From Ophiostoma sp. CBS 140.51 (taxonomy: Eukaryota > Ascomycota > Sordariomycetes > Ophiostomatales > Ophiostomataceae), in NCBI GenBank assembly GCA_029298735.1, contig JANSLP010000125.1, positions 22,068 to 86,067 of the forward strand: DNA of 64,000 nucleotides, read 5' to 3'. The notes beneath the pieces were generated by a model. That model saw only the letters and a list, made by a program, of their open reading frames with translations, was not told the origin of the DNA and searched no databases. Below, piece by piece: positions 45,447 through 57,975 of this stretch. The stretch's first letter is position 1, and each line of letters starts with the position of its first letter. A program made the position numbers and the translations under genes.

Positions 45447-47944
45447 ATGTCCGGACGGAATCCTTCTCCTGTGGGAGGGGGGAACCTTCCGCCAAGTGCG
45501 GGATCCTCATCCACACCTCTTCAGTCTCCGGCTCTCGCCACAGCAAATGTGCCGCCACCGCAGGTAACACACCCCGGCCTCTCTCGCAGCACGAGTGCCA
45601 GCGCCGTCCCGTCGCCTCGAGCAACAGAGTCGCCCTCGGTTGTACCGGCATTACGGCCTACGGCGACTGTACAACCATGCTCGTCTTCAGCCCCGCCAGC
45701 GCCGACTCCAGTTTCGGCCCCGGCTCCGGCTACGGCCCATGTGCAGTCGCCAGCACCAGTGCATATTCCGGCATCGACACAGGCACAACCGGCTCGCCAG
45801 TATCTGCAATCGCAGCCATCACAGCAGCAGCTTTCACGGCAGTCCATCGACTCTGATATTGTTGAGAGGAGGTGGCAAGAGCCGATACAACAACAACATC
45901 AACAAACCCCGCGTGCTCAGAGTATGCCACAGCATGTGCAAACACCACCGCTGCAGCCACAACAACACCAGCAACCTTCACCACAACAGCAATGGCGCTC
46001 ATCGCAGTCGCCCTTCCCGGCAAATCAAACCTTGCCTCCCGGAAACAGCCAACCGCATCAGCCGCCACATGGTCCTCCTCGACCACACGATCCAGTTGTG
46101 GTCCGCCGAGCACCTATTGTCAATCCACCGTTACAAGTCCCCCCGCCGGCGCGTGCGGAGCTTGTCTTTGTGGATCCACGCGGAGGCATCCCGCACCCGT
46201 CTCCTGGACATGACTACCCGCGTGAGAACCCCAAGATCCAAGACGACTACGTGCGCCTCACCTTTGCGATCGAGCAAAGCGTGTCTGATGCCGTCCGGTG
46301 CGCCATGCGCCAGAACTGGCAGAAATGTCTCTTGGGCACCGGCTTTCACCAAGGCTTCATGGTATGTACCAGTCTCTGAAACCCGCAATTTCTGTCATTC
46401 GCTGTGACTAACTGTCTTCTCTTTTCTCCCCATTACAGCTTAACGCTCTCCTTGATAGTGTGCCGCCAGATGTAGCGCGTGGCTCTGTGAAGGATTTCGG
46501 GGCCAAAGTGGTAAAGAATGCGCGTGTCGAATTTGCCACCCACCTGGACACAGCAGACATTGACGAGATTGCCGGCTTAATCCTCGCCAAAGCCAGTGAT
46601 CGGTTCCTTGATGCTGCGCTGGAGGCCCGCCTTCGCACGATTGATGCAAAGCCGCTCATCAATGCCCTTGCGCGTGCTGAACGGCTTGGGTACGAGCCGG
46701 ACGATATCGTCGAGGAGCCTGTTGGCGGGCAGGAGCGGGTGATCCCTCAAAACTTACCGGAGCCTCAGTTGGCAGTTCCGACACAGGCACCGCCGCCCAG
46801 AAAGCAGTGCAAGATGTGCAACCGCGTCTTTGACAACGAGCCACCCTACGTTTATGTAAGTTGCCGCATAACGTGTTTCTACCCCTCCGTTGATCCTTGC
46901 TTCGTACGTGTGCTGACAGTATCTTTGTGTAGCACATCGCGAACCACGTCTGCATGCAGAGACCTGAAGGTCAAGAAGGCTTCCTGTTTTCGTGCTCGAA
47001 CTGCGGCCAAGGGTTTGAAAGCACCTATGGCCTTAAATATGTAAGCAATTACAACACCCTTGACCACGTAGCGAACTATGTTCTAACCTCAAACCTTTTA
47101 ATAGCACGACAGTACCGGCGCTTGCACAAAATACGACTCGGCCCCGAAAGATGCCCACGCGCCAAAGCCAGCGGCACCTCGGCCCTCAGTTGCAACGCCT
47201 TCAATGACTGCAACCAATGGCGCCGTGCGCAATCATAGTATTCCGCCGGAAACCCTCCTGCCGGCAACACGGCCGATAGCCACGCCTGTCCGACAACCCC
47301 CATCTCGTCATGTTTCCGAACTTCAATCGTCCCAGCAATCAGCATCACCACCGGGAAGCGGACAAAAAAACCCCGCTGCCGATCCTTACGCACATTTGTC
47401 GGAGGAGCAACTGGCGGCATTGAACGAGGAACTGCTGAAGGCCGAAAAAATATACAGCGAGAAGTTCCGTGAGGCAGAGCTAATCACTAATCCGCTCGAA
47501 AAGCAAACCCTTGTCAACAACCTCAGAAACTCGTTTGGCACGCGGCAGTCCATTATCCGGAAGAAGTGGGGTGTCAGGCTACGGGAGCGCCGCACAAAGG
47601 CCGAAATCGAAGCAGAGAGGGTGCGCATGGGATTGGCGAATGATTTCAGTCCAGTGCCCGGTTCGTCACAGGCTGGCCCCAGCTACAACTCGATCAAGCG
47701 TATGCGGACAAACGATGGCTCACAGCATGGCTCTGGTTCGCGGTCGTTTGAATCCAACGGCCTGAGGCGAAAGACGCCGACGCCCGGGTATCCTTTGCTT
47801 GAGACACCCCGGGCTCAGCCGCTGCCTCGGCCAGCGGACAATGAAGACGACAATATGTCTGACTCGTCATCTGACAACGACGATATTCCGGCGCGGTTAC
47901 CCGACTCGGTACGGCAGAGCTTGAGTGCAAGCCAGCGGATGTAG
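45447..47944 (+). CDS. Protein with two CCHC zinc fingers in a 36-residue repeat
   Basis: Four exons (45447-46361, 46439-46855, 46933-47040, 47105-47944) join in phase 0 to 759 residues. Residues 1-270 are Pro/Gln/Ser/Ala-rich and probably disordered. A conserved-looking helical region (about 275-415) precedes two fingers of the form C-x2-C-x12-H-x5-C, with Cys at 429, 432 and 451 and at 465, 468 and 487, and His at 445 and 481. After a linker, residues about 560-640 form a charged helical segment (LSEEQLAALNEELLKAEK onward) that may be a coiled coil. The C-terminus is acidic and Ser-rich. A nuclear or chromatin role is likely but not shown. The frame upstream of 45447 opens only with TTG; the ATG at 45447 has an acceptable context and follows a long leader. 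Confidence 0.82.
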
Positions 47945-50754
47945 ACAGCGTCTTTGTTTTCCATACTTTACTATGGCTTCTTTATTTTTGTTCATTTTGA
48001 TGGAGGACTGGTTTCCAATTATGATAATCCGGGAAGATGAGAAGGGCGCTTTATGTTTACCTTTGGACGGCACTCAATATGTCATTAACGGGGAATGCTT
48101 AAATACGAGGAGCAGATTTGATTTTACTGGCATTTTTATGAAATTTCGGGGCGATTCACAAACGTCGTCGAACGCCGGCAAGGTTTTCTTATTAATTATT
48201 TAAATTTTTACAATTACAGAAGCTCGTCTTCTCTACCATAATAAGAACATATCGATGGCTCTTACTAAACCTTGTGTGCTATAACCTTTTGTTCTTGATG
48301 AAGCAGAGAGGCACCACGGTCGTACAAAGAGGAAAGTGGCTCTGAATACCGTTAGTGAATGGCCAACGAGCAACACGAACTACTCGATACAGAAATATTC
48401 CCTCTGTGCAACCCCCTCGTAGTCTATACTTCATCCTGGCGTCTGTTGGCCATTCTCCGCTTTTTTTCTCTTTCCTTTCGCAGACGTGCGTGTTTTTTAT
48501 CCCACCGGTGGAGCACTACCACTTCAACTCGTGCATGCATACAATATCGTGTGATTTTGACGTATGCAAAGAAGAGATGTGACTTGGTAAGGCCGAAATT
48601 CGGTTGACGGCACCAGTTTTTGTTCTGCCCAGCTCCAGGCAGGTGTCAACAGCTTTTCAACATCCCAAAGTGCTTATTATGCATCACTCCATATGAGGTG
48701 TAGCGCTTTCGAGCATTGTCGAAAAAGTGAGGGGAGAAGTTGCTTTTCTGGTTTGTACTGGCAGTGTCTACATTCGATAGAAGGGCACACAAAATCTTGA
48801 AAACATGGTGGTGACTTTTTCTCCTTCCCTGTTTCGTTTCTCCATTTTGATTTTTTTTGTTGAAGAAAACGTGCTTCGTTCCTCCAGTGAACTGATATTC
48901 AAGCGGCCCTCATCCACTGTGGATTCAGGGCAGTCCTAGCGCCCGTGTTTTGAGGGCCCCTCCCTCCCTTTCCGTGTCCACAGCCACACAGACAGCTAGC
49001 AAAAGACGGGTGGCTCCGTGAAAGACCCTGTGCTAGTTTGGCGTATTTTCGCCACTGGTAGGGCAGACCAAAACGACACGTTGCAAGGATAAGAAAGCAA
49101 AGTCGATCATTCAAGACAACATCAAAGTGTGGTGGAGGCGTGCTCCGTGCAGCGGTTCATCCGGACGAGCCTCCCAGAACGAGAGCGAAATGCAGGCTGC
49201 ACGAAGTCGTCCGTCCGTGCAACAGCGGAGGCAAAGAGCTCTCGTGGGCGGGCGGAAAGTGGGAAGTGTGATGCCGGTGGGGAAAAGTTTAGAAGGTTTG
49301 ACAGGCGTTTGTGGAGTGAGATTGTGGGAAAAACAACGGCAGGCAAAAACAATGACTGGGGTTGAGTGGGAAAACGAGTGGAAAGAGTGGAAAAGGATGC
49401 ATGTATTTGGGGGTACAGGAAACCAGTTTGCGAGCGAAGGATGGGTGGGAAAAAAAGTTTCATGAGATCAATCGGTGAAGGTTTGCTAGGAAAAGAAATA
49501 TGTCGATGCACGCAATGAACAAGATCGTTTATTCTGCCACGATTAATATCCATAAAGGAGGGCAGAAGCGGCCACGAGGCTCTCAATATGGCAGCTGCAC
49601 ATCTTGCCGTGTTCAATACGCGTACTCCAATGGTTATGCCATGGTTTGCTTGGCCCTTGGCAGCAAGTTACTGCTTTAGGGGGATCGATAAAAACCTACA
49701 CAGTAATACTGAGCACATCACAGAATATCATAAAGAGAGCATAACAAATAAATAGCTGTCTCTTGTCACCGGAGTATTGCCTCTTTCAGTCGAGCGGCCT
49801 GCCGTCCGTTTCGTGCTGTCGTATTATCCATCTATTTTGTGCTTCTGCCCTGATTCGCGTCAAGCTTCCCCTCCCTTAGGTATTTCCCGGTCGATGATAA
49901 AAGACAACGTATAGCCCTTTTTTCCTTCAGTCCTGTACGTCGTACGTACACGTTTCTCTATTCCATTTTTCTTCTTGATCGTTTTTCTTCAGCAGAAAAA
50001 AGGCACCTGCCTACCACGTTTTTTACTTTCCGTCAGCATCAGAAAAAGGGAGAAGCTCAAAAAAAGAAAGGAAACGCAAGACCAACTGAAATCACATTCC
50101 TTCGTTCAATACAAACTAATCACTGCGCCCCCACGCAGAGCCAGCAGCGCCCGTGGTATCTCCAGAGTCGGAATCTGACGCCAACAGTTGCGCTCTAGCC
50201 TGCTGTGAGGTCGCGAGAGAAGAGAAATTTCAAAACTGACAGGGAAAGGTACAGAGGGGAAGGAAGAAAAAAAAAGCAGAGACGGATCCCAAAAGAGCCT
50301 GGCAGTCAGTCAGCAATCACAGAAAATCCAAAACAGCGCAAGACGCCGGCTGACAGCAGGCACGACCGGCACTGCGGCACCAAAAAGGTTGCAAAAGGCA
50401 GCTTGCTCCAGCCTAAAAAAGCAGCGATCAGGGGACGAAACAAAGAACGGACACTTTTTAAAAAAAAAAAGGGACGAACCACTGAGCCAGCCGACACCAA
50501 AAGCCAATAGCTTCGCCAAGCCAGAACTCGCCCAGCGCACGACCTCTTTTTTCTTTCGGATAACCTCGATCTTTTTCAGATCTCAATCGAAGAAGATCTC
50601 CCGTTCCCTTGCAACCTCTTTCTCTCTTCATCTCATATTCATTTTCATATTCGATATCCCAATATCGTCCTGCAATTCTTCCCTGCGGCAAAAGCGACTC
50701 GAACCAACGACACTACGACAATAGACACGACAGACGATCGCCAAGAACGTAGCC
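47945..50754. other. Intergenic region, no gene seen
   Basis: About 2.8 kb. Overlapping frames at 49122-49616 (minus) and 49127-49465 (plus) cancel each other and lack protein character. The last 800 bases are A-rich then mixed, probably promoter and leader of the methyltransferase gene. Confidence 0.5.
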
Positions 50755-52206
50755 ATGAGCGCCCCAGCGGAAGAGGCGCACGCCCCAGCGCCACCGCAGG
50801 ATGAAGCAGCTGCCGCACCGGCAACACCGGCGACGAAGACACCCGGATACCCTCAGGAGGCGGCAGGCAGCTCAGCACAGTCGGAGACGCGGTCTCTCAG
50901 CAGTTTCTCGGTCGGATTAAGTGTATGTTCAACTACGCATACATGGCACGGTTCTCGTGTGAACATTGAGCGACGTAGCTAATGACGACTTGAATAGATC
51001 GACACAAACGAAGACGACGATTCAATCTCCAACCTAGGCGACATGGACACAGTGTATGTGGTCTTCCCATTCTAAATCGACTTCTCACTTGCTCCACCTA
51101 CTAACAGGACAGCCGCTCAAGTATTTCCGCATCCTCAAGTGTCTACGAATTTGTTGAGGAATACGGACGGACATACCACAAATACAAGGAAGGAAGTAAG
51201 TGGCTTATAATACCATATTGTTGTTTAACTGTAGTTTCCTGCTAACATGGTAGAATATTTGTTACCGAACGATGAGGTTTGTTTCCGCCACAAGTAGAGC
51301 ACTTCTAGGTTCCATACTTGCCATACTGACTCAACTCTACCTCACAGCAAGAGCAAAACCGACTCGATCTGCAACACCACCTCGCTACACGACTACTCGA
51401 AGGTAAACTGTATCTCGCGCCCATTGGCAACGTCAACCGCGTGCTCGACTTTGGAACAGGCACGGGCATTTGGGCTGTCGAGTTTGCCGAGCAACACCCC
51501 GAAGCCGATGTCCTAGGCACCGACCTCAGTCCCATACAGCCCGAATACGTACCGCCCAACCTGCGCTTCGAGGTTGACGATGTCGAGGACGAATGGGTCT
51601 ACAGCGCGCCATTTGACTTTATCCACGGTCGCTACATACTGCCATCACTTAAGAACCCACGAGCGACTCTCCAACGCATTTACGATTTCTTGAGACCGGG
51701 TGGCTATGTCGAAATTATGGAGACGCTCATGGTTATCGAAGCCATTGACGATTCGCTGCGTAACACCGTGCTGCCGCGCTGGCACACCCTGATTTTGGAC
51801 GGCGTGCGCAAAATGGGCCGCGGTGACCCCATGGTGCCTCTCAAGACCAAGCAGTGGCTCACGGAGATTGGCTTTGTCAATATCACCGAAAAGAAGTTTG
51901 CCGTGCCGGCCAACGGCTGGGCACGTGGTGACGAGCAAAAGATCCGCGGCCACTTGATGATGACGAACCTGCTCGAAGCAGCCCAAGGCATCACGATGAG
52001 CATCTGCATGAAGGTGTGGGGGTGGAGTAAGGAGGAGGTCGAGCTGTTCTTGGTTGACGTGCGGGCCGCTTTGAAAGACCGCGCGGTCCATGGTTACGTT
52101 CCAATGTGAGTCTGAGATTGGAGCCCCCCAACGGTGATGTGTCATTTCTTTCGGACGTCTACTAACATTTTGCAGCATATGCGTGTACGCTCAGAAGCCG
52201 GAGTGA
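50755..52206 (+). CDS. LaeA-like SAM-dependent methyltransferase
   Basis: Six exons (50755-50922, 50998-51051, 51108-51195, 51254-51276, 51348-52105, 52176-52206) give 373 residues. The N-terminus is Ala/Pro-rich and acidic. Residues about 75-140 carry the segment that precedes the catalytic fold in LaeA-like proteins (EEYGRTYHKYKEG, then LLPNDEQEQNRLDLQHH). The SAM-binding motif I, LDFGTGTGIWAVEFAE, begins near residue 144. It is followed by the acidic loop GTDLSPIQP and a post-I region with FDFIHGRYI. Relatives include the LaeA/Lae1 regulator of secondary metabolism and plant-cell-wall enzymes, and many paralogues of unknown substrate. This is more likely a paralogue than LaeA itself, though I cannot decide without a tree. 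The 23-bp exon 4 is unusually short but restores both frame and motif. Confidence 0.88.
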
Positions 52207-53168
52207 GCGATGATACCGTGAAGTGCTTTTTATGTTTGTGTATTGGCAGCTGGTGTTTCTGGGAGCAATATTGTTGGTTTCTCAATCCTTTGGATGATGG
52301 ATCTTTTTGAGTTTGTTTTACTGTTCGTCATTTTCTTTTTCTTTTTCTTTTCTTTTCTTCCTTTTGGTTGGCATAGCGGATATTTAGGCGTACGGAGAAC
52401 GTGGAAAGAGTTGAAGCTGAAATGAGATAAACAGCTCGCAAAGCAAGGCTGTAATTGTTGTTCCTTAAAGTCGCGTCATTCTGAATCTCCGTCCTTTACA
52501 CCGCACGTTTTAACCTCTGCTGCTTGACGCAATGTTCACCTTGTTGCACATCGTTCGTCCTTTCCCCTTCGGGGCTAGCCACAACCACCTAGCGCCTTTC
52601 CCCATTGCGCATCTTCGACATTCCGTGGCGCAAAGTCGTTTTCCGACCACGATCCCCGGCCATTCGGCCTTCCAGCCTGTTATCTCTCACTTCTCTTTTC
52701 CCCGACACACCAGCTTCAAACCAACAACTGCGCGATTTCTCAAGAACTGCCATCCATTACGAGACAAATGCCCGTCGTCCAACCTTGAATCGGTTTGGCC
52801 CAGTCGGGGCGACCCACTGTATCTCCAACACGTGTGGGCACGTTCTAGCACGTTTTTGCTCTATTTGACGCCATAAAATCCAGGCACTGGACGACGTCAC
52901 AGCGTCACGTCTATCATAAAGCACCGCCGATCGCTCCAGGTTGGAGATCTATCTAGTTGCATCGACGTCGTTGATCTTTCTCTCATTCTTTTTTCAACCC
53001 TCTTGCCCATATTTACATAAATTTCCCCTGCCAAGACAGAGGAAGCTCTAACACAAGAAGCCTTATCAATTCTCCGCCTTCTTTCAACTATCGCGATAAT
53101 CTCAGAGCTCCAGCTCCAGCTCCAGCTTCGTCTTTATCTTAACACGACAACCTGCCATTGGCCTCGCC
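52207..53168. other. Intergenic/promoter region of the auxin-carrier-family gene
   Basis: No gene-like frame. From about 52500 the + strand is CT-rich and includes an 18-base run of AGCTCC repeats near 53105-53125, close to the start codon. It is probably promoter and leader. Confidence 0.45.
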
Positions 53169-54889
53169 ATGGCCTCCACCGGCCTTGTCGAATCGTTTTT
53201 GGCCGCCATACAAGCCAGCTTGTCGGTTCTTCTCGTCATTTTCTACGGTGGAATTGCGGCGCGACTCGGTCTCCTCAACTCCTCCAGCACAAAAGCCATT
53301 TCCAAGGTCTGTGTTCGCATTTTCTTGCCAGCTCTTCTTTTCACCAAGATTGGCTCTGAACTGCACAGTGAATCCGCCCACCGCTATGTCGTCGTCCTCG
53401 TCTGGGCCCTTGTCTGCCATGCCGTATCGTTTGTGCTAGGCATCGCCGGCCATCTTTTGATGGGCATGCCCGACTGGACCACCGTCGCCATTATGTTCAA
53501 CAACACCACGAGCTACCCTCTGCTCTTGATCGGTGCACTCGACCAGACGGGCATCCTGCAAGTGCTTGTGGACGCCAGTGGTGCAGATGAGACGACACGT
53601 GAGGCCATAGAACGAGCCAAGTCATACTTTTTGGTATTTTCCACAGTCTCGAGCTGCCTAACGTTTGCCGTTGGACCGCGTCTCATGGACTCGGAGCACG
53701 CACCGGAGCCAGACTCGGAAACAGACAACGAAGACGACGATGAGGGCAAGGACGACACCCTAGAGAGGCAGATCACAAACGACACCAATGCCGATGCCGA
53801 TGACGAGGACGAGGATGACGACAGTGAGGAGGGCGAGGCCGACGACGTCGCCAGCGATATCTCTCGCCCCGTCTCTCGCAGCAGTGGCTACGATCCTCTG
53901 TCTAACGCACCACCCATTCAATATGCGCCCATTAACGAGACGACTGGACTTCTGTCTCCTAACAGCACTGCCACCAGTTACAACGGTGACAGTAATAAGT
54001 CTTCTTTCCGCCGATCAATCGTCCAGTTCATTGATCCCTTTGCATCCTCCTCGAGACCGCACAATGCCTTCTTCCTGTCGAACCGGCACCGCAAAAAGTC
54101 GCCATACCCGACGGTACCAACATTAATCCTTCCTTCCAACGATGACCATGACCGCCGTCGTGTTTCGGTTGTGCCCCGGTCGACCTGGCGCTCGCTTAGC
54201 CCACGCACCCGCTGGTGGCTGCTGTTCATCGCCGACTTTTTTAACGCGCCACTGCTCGGCGCCTTGGCCGGTGCCATCGTGGGTCTCACGCCGGCTCTGC
54301 ATCGAGCCTTCTTCAACCCAGGCACGGACGGCGGCATCTTTACGGCATGGCTGACGGTGTCGTTGGACGACATTGGTGGACTGTTTGTGCCTCTTCCAGT
54401 CGTTGTTGCGGGTGTGTCTCTCTACACAGCTGTCTGGGGGGCAAAAAAGAACAAGCGCAACAGCCAGCAGAGTGAAGGTGGAGACAGTAGTGAGCAAAGC
54501 GACGCTCAGAAGACATTGCCATTGGGTGCAGTGACTTACATCCTTGTACTTCGCTTCTTGCTATGGCCGCTGGCATCGATTGCAGTGATCTACTTACTGG
54601 CATCGCGGACGAACCTGGTCGGTGACGATCCGATGCTGTGGTTTGCACTGATGTTGATGCCCATGGGGCCGCCAGCCATGAAGCTGATCACATTGGTCCA
54701 AGTGAGCAATGCCGACGATGATGACGAGACGAGTATTGCAAAGTTGTTAACAGTGAGTCGGCTCCCTTGTCACCGTGTTCGAAATCTGGACAGTACACTT
54801 ACAAGCAGGTCTCCTACCTCATCTCGCCGCTTCTTTCTTTTGCCGTTGTTGGAAGTCTACGGGCAAGTCTGGCCAGTGTTCATGAATGA
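53169..54889 (+). CDS. Auxin efflux carrier (PIN-like) family membrane protein
   Basis: Two exons, 53169-54752 and 54809-54889, give 554 residues. The intron is GTGAGT...CAG, and the second exon supplies the last transmembrane helix and the stop codon. Five hydrophobic segments lie in residues about 8-180. A long acidic, Ser-rich loop of about 170 residues follows (around 185-340), and then five more segments. This is the five-plus-five layout of PIN and PIN-like carriers. An NTTSYPLLLIGAL stretch in the first half and a MPMGPPAMKLI stretch in the second fit the family's substrate-site segments. Fungal members sit in the ER or plasma membrane, and their substrates are largely unknown. Simple read-through of the intron would give a false C-terminus of over 170 residues. 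Confidence 0.88.
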
Positions 54890-55096
54890 GGCTTGCTACG
54901 ATGGTTTTCTTGCTCTGAAACTGAAAATTGAACCAGTACTTTTATTTTTAACTGCATATCTCAAATCTTCGCATTACAGTGCCAATGTGTCGGCTGTCCT
55001 CTCAAGCCCCATTCCGAGCCCACTTTCATTCACCCCGATTTCCTATCCCATCATGGCCAAGAAGCTTCAAAAACAGAGCAGACCTTGGACTTTGTC

Positions 55097-56265
55097 TTAC
55101 CAAGAGGTACCGGGAGCAGTGTCCCGGGTAGTGAAAGCAATTTTCAGATCATTCGCGATGTTGTCGGCAAGTTGGCGAGCCTGGGGCAGCTCTCCATCCC
55201 ACTGCGCAAAGGGATGCACCATGCCCTTGTACACATTCATGTCACACGGATTGCCCAGAGCCTTCAGCCGGGAGTAGTACATCTCGGCCTCGGAGCGCAG
55301 CGGATCAATTTCAGCAACGTGGAACGTAGCCCGGGCCACGCCAATGAGATCCTCGTCGGCAGCGAGGATGGGAGACGCGCGCACATCGAGGGCGTTTTTG
55401 GCGTGTGTTTCGGCATCCTCACCCAGCCAGGGCCGGTAGAACCACACCAGGCGCTCGAGAGGCAGCATGGGCGCAAAGGCGAGATCGCGGTAACACTTGT
55501 AGGGAGTGTCGAGAGCAGCAGCCTCCTCCTCGTTCTTGGGCGCCACAAGGGGAACGTATCGAGCATCGGTGACGGGGACAATCAGCACTTGCATTTTCAG
55601 AGGAATCAAGTTGGTCTTGGCCACCATCTGGGCCAAGACGGCCGCTAGACAACCGCCAGCCGACAGGCCGCCGACGGCAACGAGGTTCCTGTCGATGCCG
55701 AGCTCATCAGCGTGCTCGACCAACCACTTGAGAGCAGCCCAGCTGTCAGTGACGGGCACAGGGTGCGGGAATTCGGGTGCCATGCGGTAGGCCACATTGG
55801 CAATGAGGCAGGGAGTTTCCTTGCAGATCTTGCGGCACATCGGATCGTCATCATCCAGGCCACCGAGGACGAAGCCGCCTCCATGGTAGTTGACGTAGAG
55901 GGGGAGCTTCTTCCCGTCCGACTCCTCAAAGCCCTCAGAGCGGTAGATGCGGATGTCAATCTCACCGGCAGGTTCAGTGACGGGGATTTTATGGGTCGAG
56001 ATGCGGCCGATGGCACACGGAGTCGAGGCGACTTTCTCGCGAGGAAAGATGAACTTCGTACGGTTCGCGTTGAACTCTTCGTACGTCACTTGGTCGGCAC
56101 GAAGGCGGTTCGCTGTGGTGAAAGCATGGTGTTAGCACTTCTCTTTGCCTTCATCACTTTGATCACTTGTCACATACCCTGATACATGTTGTAGATCTCC
56201 TTCACCTTAGCATCAAGCTTGTCTTCCACGGAAGGGTGAAGGGGGTTGATGATGGCGGACGGCAT
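55097..56265 (-). CDS. Alpha/beta hydrolase, hormone-sensitive-lipase type
   Basis: Two exons, 56265-56178 and 56112-55097, join in frame to 367 residues; the 65-bp intron is GTATGT...CAG. The oxyanion-hole motif HGGG is at about residue 105. The nucleophile elbow is GLSAGG near residue 180, where most members have GDSAGG. The remaining triad candidates are an Asp in EIDPLR and a His in GMVHPFA. There is no signal peptide, so a cytoplasmic esterase or lipase acting on short-chain or secondary-metabolite esters is likely. The exon 1 start (MPSAIINPLHPSVEDKL) is typical of the family. A TATA-like element lies 178 bp upstream. Confidence 0.9.
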
Positions 56266-56442
56266 GTCCGTCTGCGAAGGAAATGGGTCAACCATTGTTG
56301 CAAGGATTTATGTGGAAGGTTGTCGGAGATTGACTTGTGTCGAAGTGCCAAAAGGAAATAATCTCCGTTCGGAAGCTGTTATGGGAGAGGAGTGTGCAGG
56401 TGTGAACGTCATAAGAGATTTGGGGGGCTGAGAGAGGCTCTC

Positions 56443-56450
56443 TATTTATA
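56443..56450 (-). promoter_or_regulatory. TATA box of the hydrolase gene
   Basis: TATAAATA on the minus strand, 178 bases before the start codon. It is a perfect TATA consensus at a reasonable distance for a fungal promoter and suggests a regulated rather than housekeeping gene. Confidence 0.55.
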
Positions 56451-56968
56451 CCTGTGGCAAGGACATACTTTTGCCTGATCCGATGTTCTCTTCAGATAGT
56501 GAGTTGTAAGTGACACGAAAGTGACAAGCAGATGACGGGAAGGTGAGAATATCCCGATGTGAACTTGATGAGGGTTTAAACTTTAGTCATGGCATTGATA
56601 GGTTAGGCAAAGCTGGCAGGCGGTTGACATCAAAGTCACGAATCATCTGAGAAATGTCTGAACCCGTGCTGGGAAAGGTCAAGAATGCATCCAGCTCTGA
56701 TGCAATCTGCTTCTGGCCATAAACTCATACAATACAACACGTATCTCTCGGCCGTTTATCAGACAGCAAACTGACTTGACGCGGCTGACCCCCACGGTAC
56801 CTTTTCTCGGTGACGTTAGGGGCTCTAGATACTCATGCCACGTATTTGAAGAAAAGAACAATTCACATCTAATACATTCAATTGTATCTTCATTGTTACA
56901 TATTATTTCTATGCGACAAAAGCAATCATTCTAGAGTGATGACTTTCATGAACACCTTCCTAACATTC

Positions 56969-57975
56969 TCAAGGAGCCGCTCCTAGCGTAAAATATCGGA
57001 CAGCATCCCTGTACTCCTCCTCCGTCTCCGGATTTGCCGTGCTATCGCCCTCGGCCGTGGCCTTGGTCCCGTCCTCAGCCTCAAAAGCAACGGACGTAGA
57101 GTGTCCCTCATCGTTTTCTCCTTCACAGTCCTCCCAGTGCAAGGGCATCCAACCTGCCATGCTCCAATCGATGATTGCCATGATCTGTGGGCTGCCGGAC
57201 TTGTCACCGTCGGGGTAGCCCACCAGGATATTGACAGGGCTGAGTTGGCAGTGGGTAAGAACGACAGGCACATTATCGTCCAGCTTTGCGCGATACTTGG
57301 CATCTGTCTCGGTTGTGGTCGTGCCGGATTTGAAATTGCAAAGGCCGGTGGCCATGGTCTTCGATCTGCCATCGTCCGTAGCCAGCCAGTCGTGGAACTC
57401 AGTCACACTCGAGAATGGTCCCGCCGCTGGGGTTGCACTATTGATAAACTTCCAGCTCCGAAGAGGTCGACCATTCACATGGCCTGAAAATCAGAAAAGA
57501 TCAGGTAAACAAGCAAATGCCAACAAACGGCGTCGGAGAGACAAGCGTCTGGGGAATGCTCTGCAAAGCCTTCAGCATTGGCCCAAGTTCATTCATGTCT
57601 ATTTCCGTGATGATATGCCGGGGTACCGTCGATAAGCTCCATGTAGATAAAAGTTTGCCGGTGGTTGCGCCGCCATGCGTACACCTCTGGCACAGGCACC
57701 TCCGGACTGTGCTTCCGTAGAAACAGTAGGCAGTGTGCTTCCGAGATGGAAACATGGTGCCCGTACTTGACAGCCATACCAAGACTTTGGTAATATAGCA
57801 CCGAGGGGCGCAGAAACGCCTTGCTCAATCCTGTGTGGCGCGGTTCATGCTTCAGCGATCTGAGGCGGACTTGATCCGGCGTCGGAAGCTTGTCGAAACC
57901 AGTTCGTGCAAACGACGAGTCGGTGACATTGTAGTCGTCCACAAATGGAAAAGCAAACTGCTCTTGGGAAATCAT
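56969..57975 (-). pseudogene. Damaged APH-family (aminoglycoside phosphotransferase-like) kinase
   Basis: The first part (57975 to about 57625) reads well as an APH/choline-kinase-like N-lobe, ending in the family segment TFIYMELIDGT. The frame then runs into a stop after 12 unrelated residues. The expected continuation, including MNELGPMLKALQS, is in another frame from about 57618 to 57487. A last part (57483-56969) continues after an acceptor (GATTTTCAG) and ends in IIDWSMAGW and a C-terminal tail. Two defects are visible: a frame break near 57600-57630, and no normal GT donor for the intron at about 57487-57520. The catalytic-loop motif, normally HGDL, is HCQL, so the catalytic Asp is lost. 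A 140-bp intron could bypass the break but would delete the middle of the kinase. A sequencing error could explain the frame break but not the lost Asp. Confidence 0.65.

Noticed and set aside
49122..49616. 164-codon minus-strand frame in the 48-50.7 kb gap
   Set aside because: It overlaps an equally open plus-strand frame, lacks domains, and has no supported start or splice structure.
54753..55277. Read-through C-terminus of the auxin-carrier gene
   Set aside because: The GTGAGT donor at 54753 and CAG acceptor at 54808 restore the family's last membrane helix and a stop at 54889. The read-through part overlaps the neighbouring hydrolase on the other strand.
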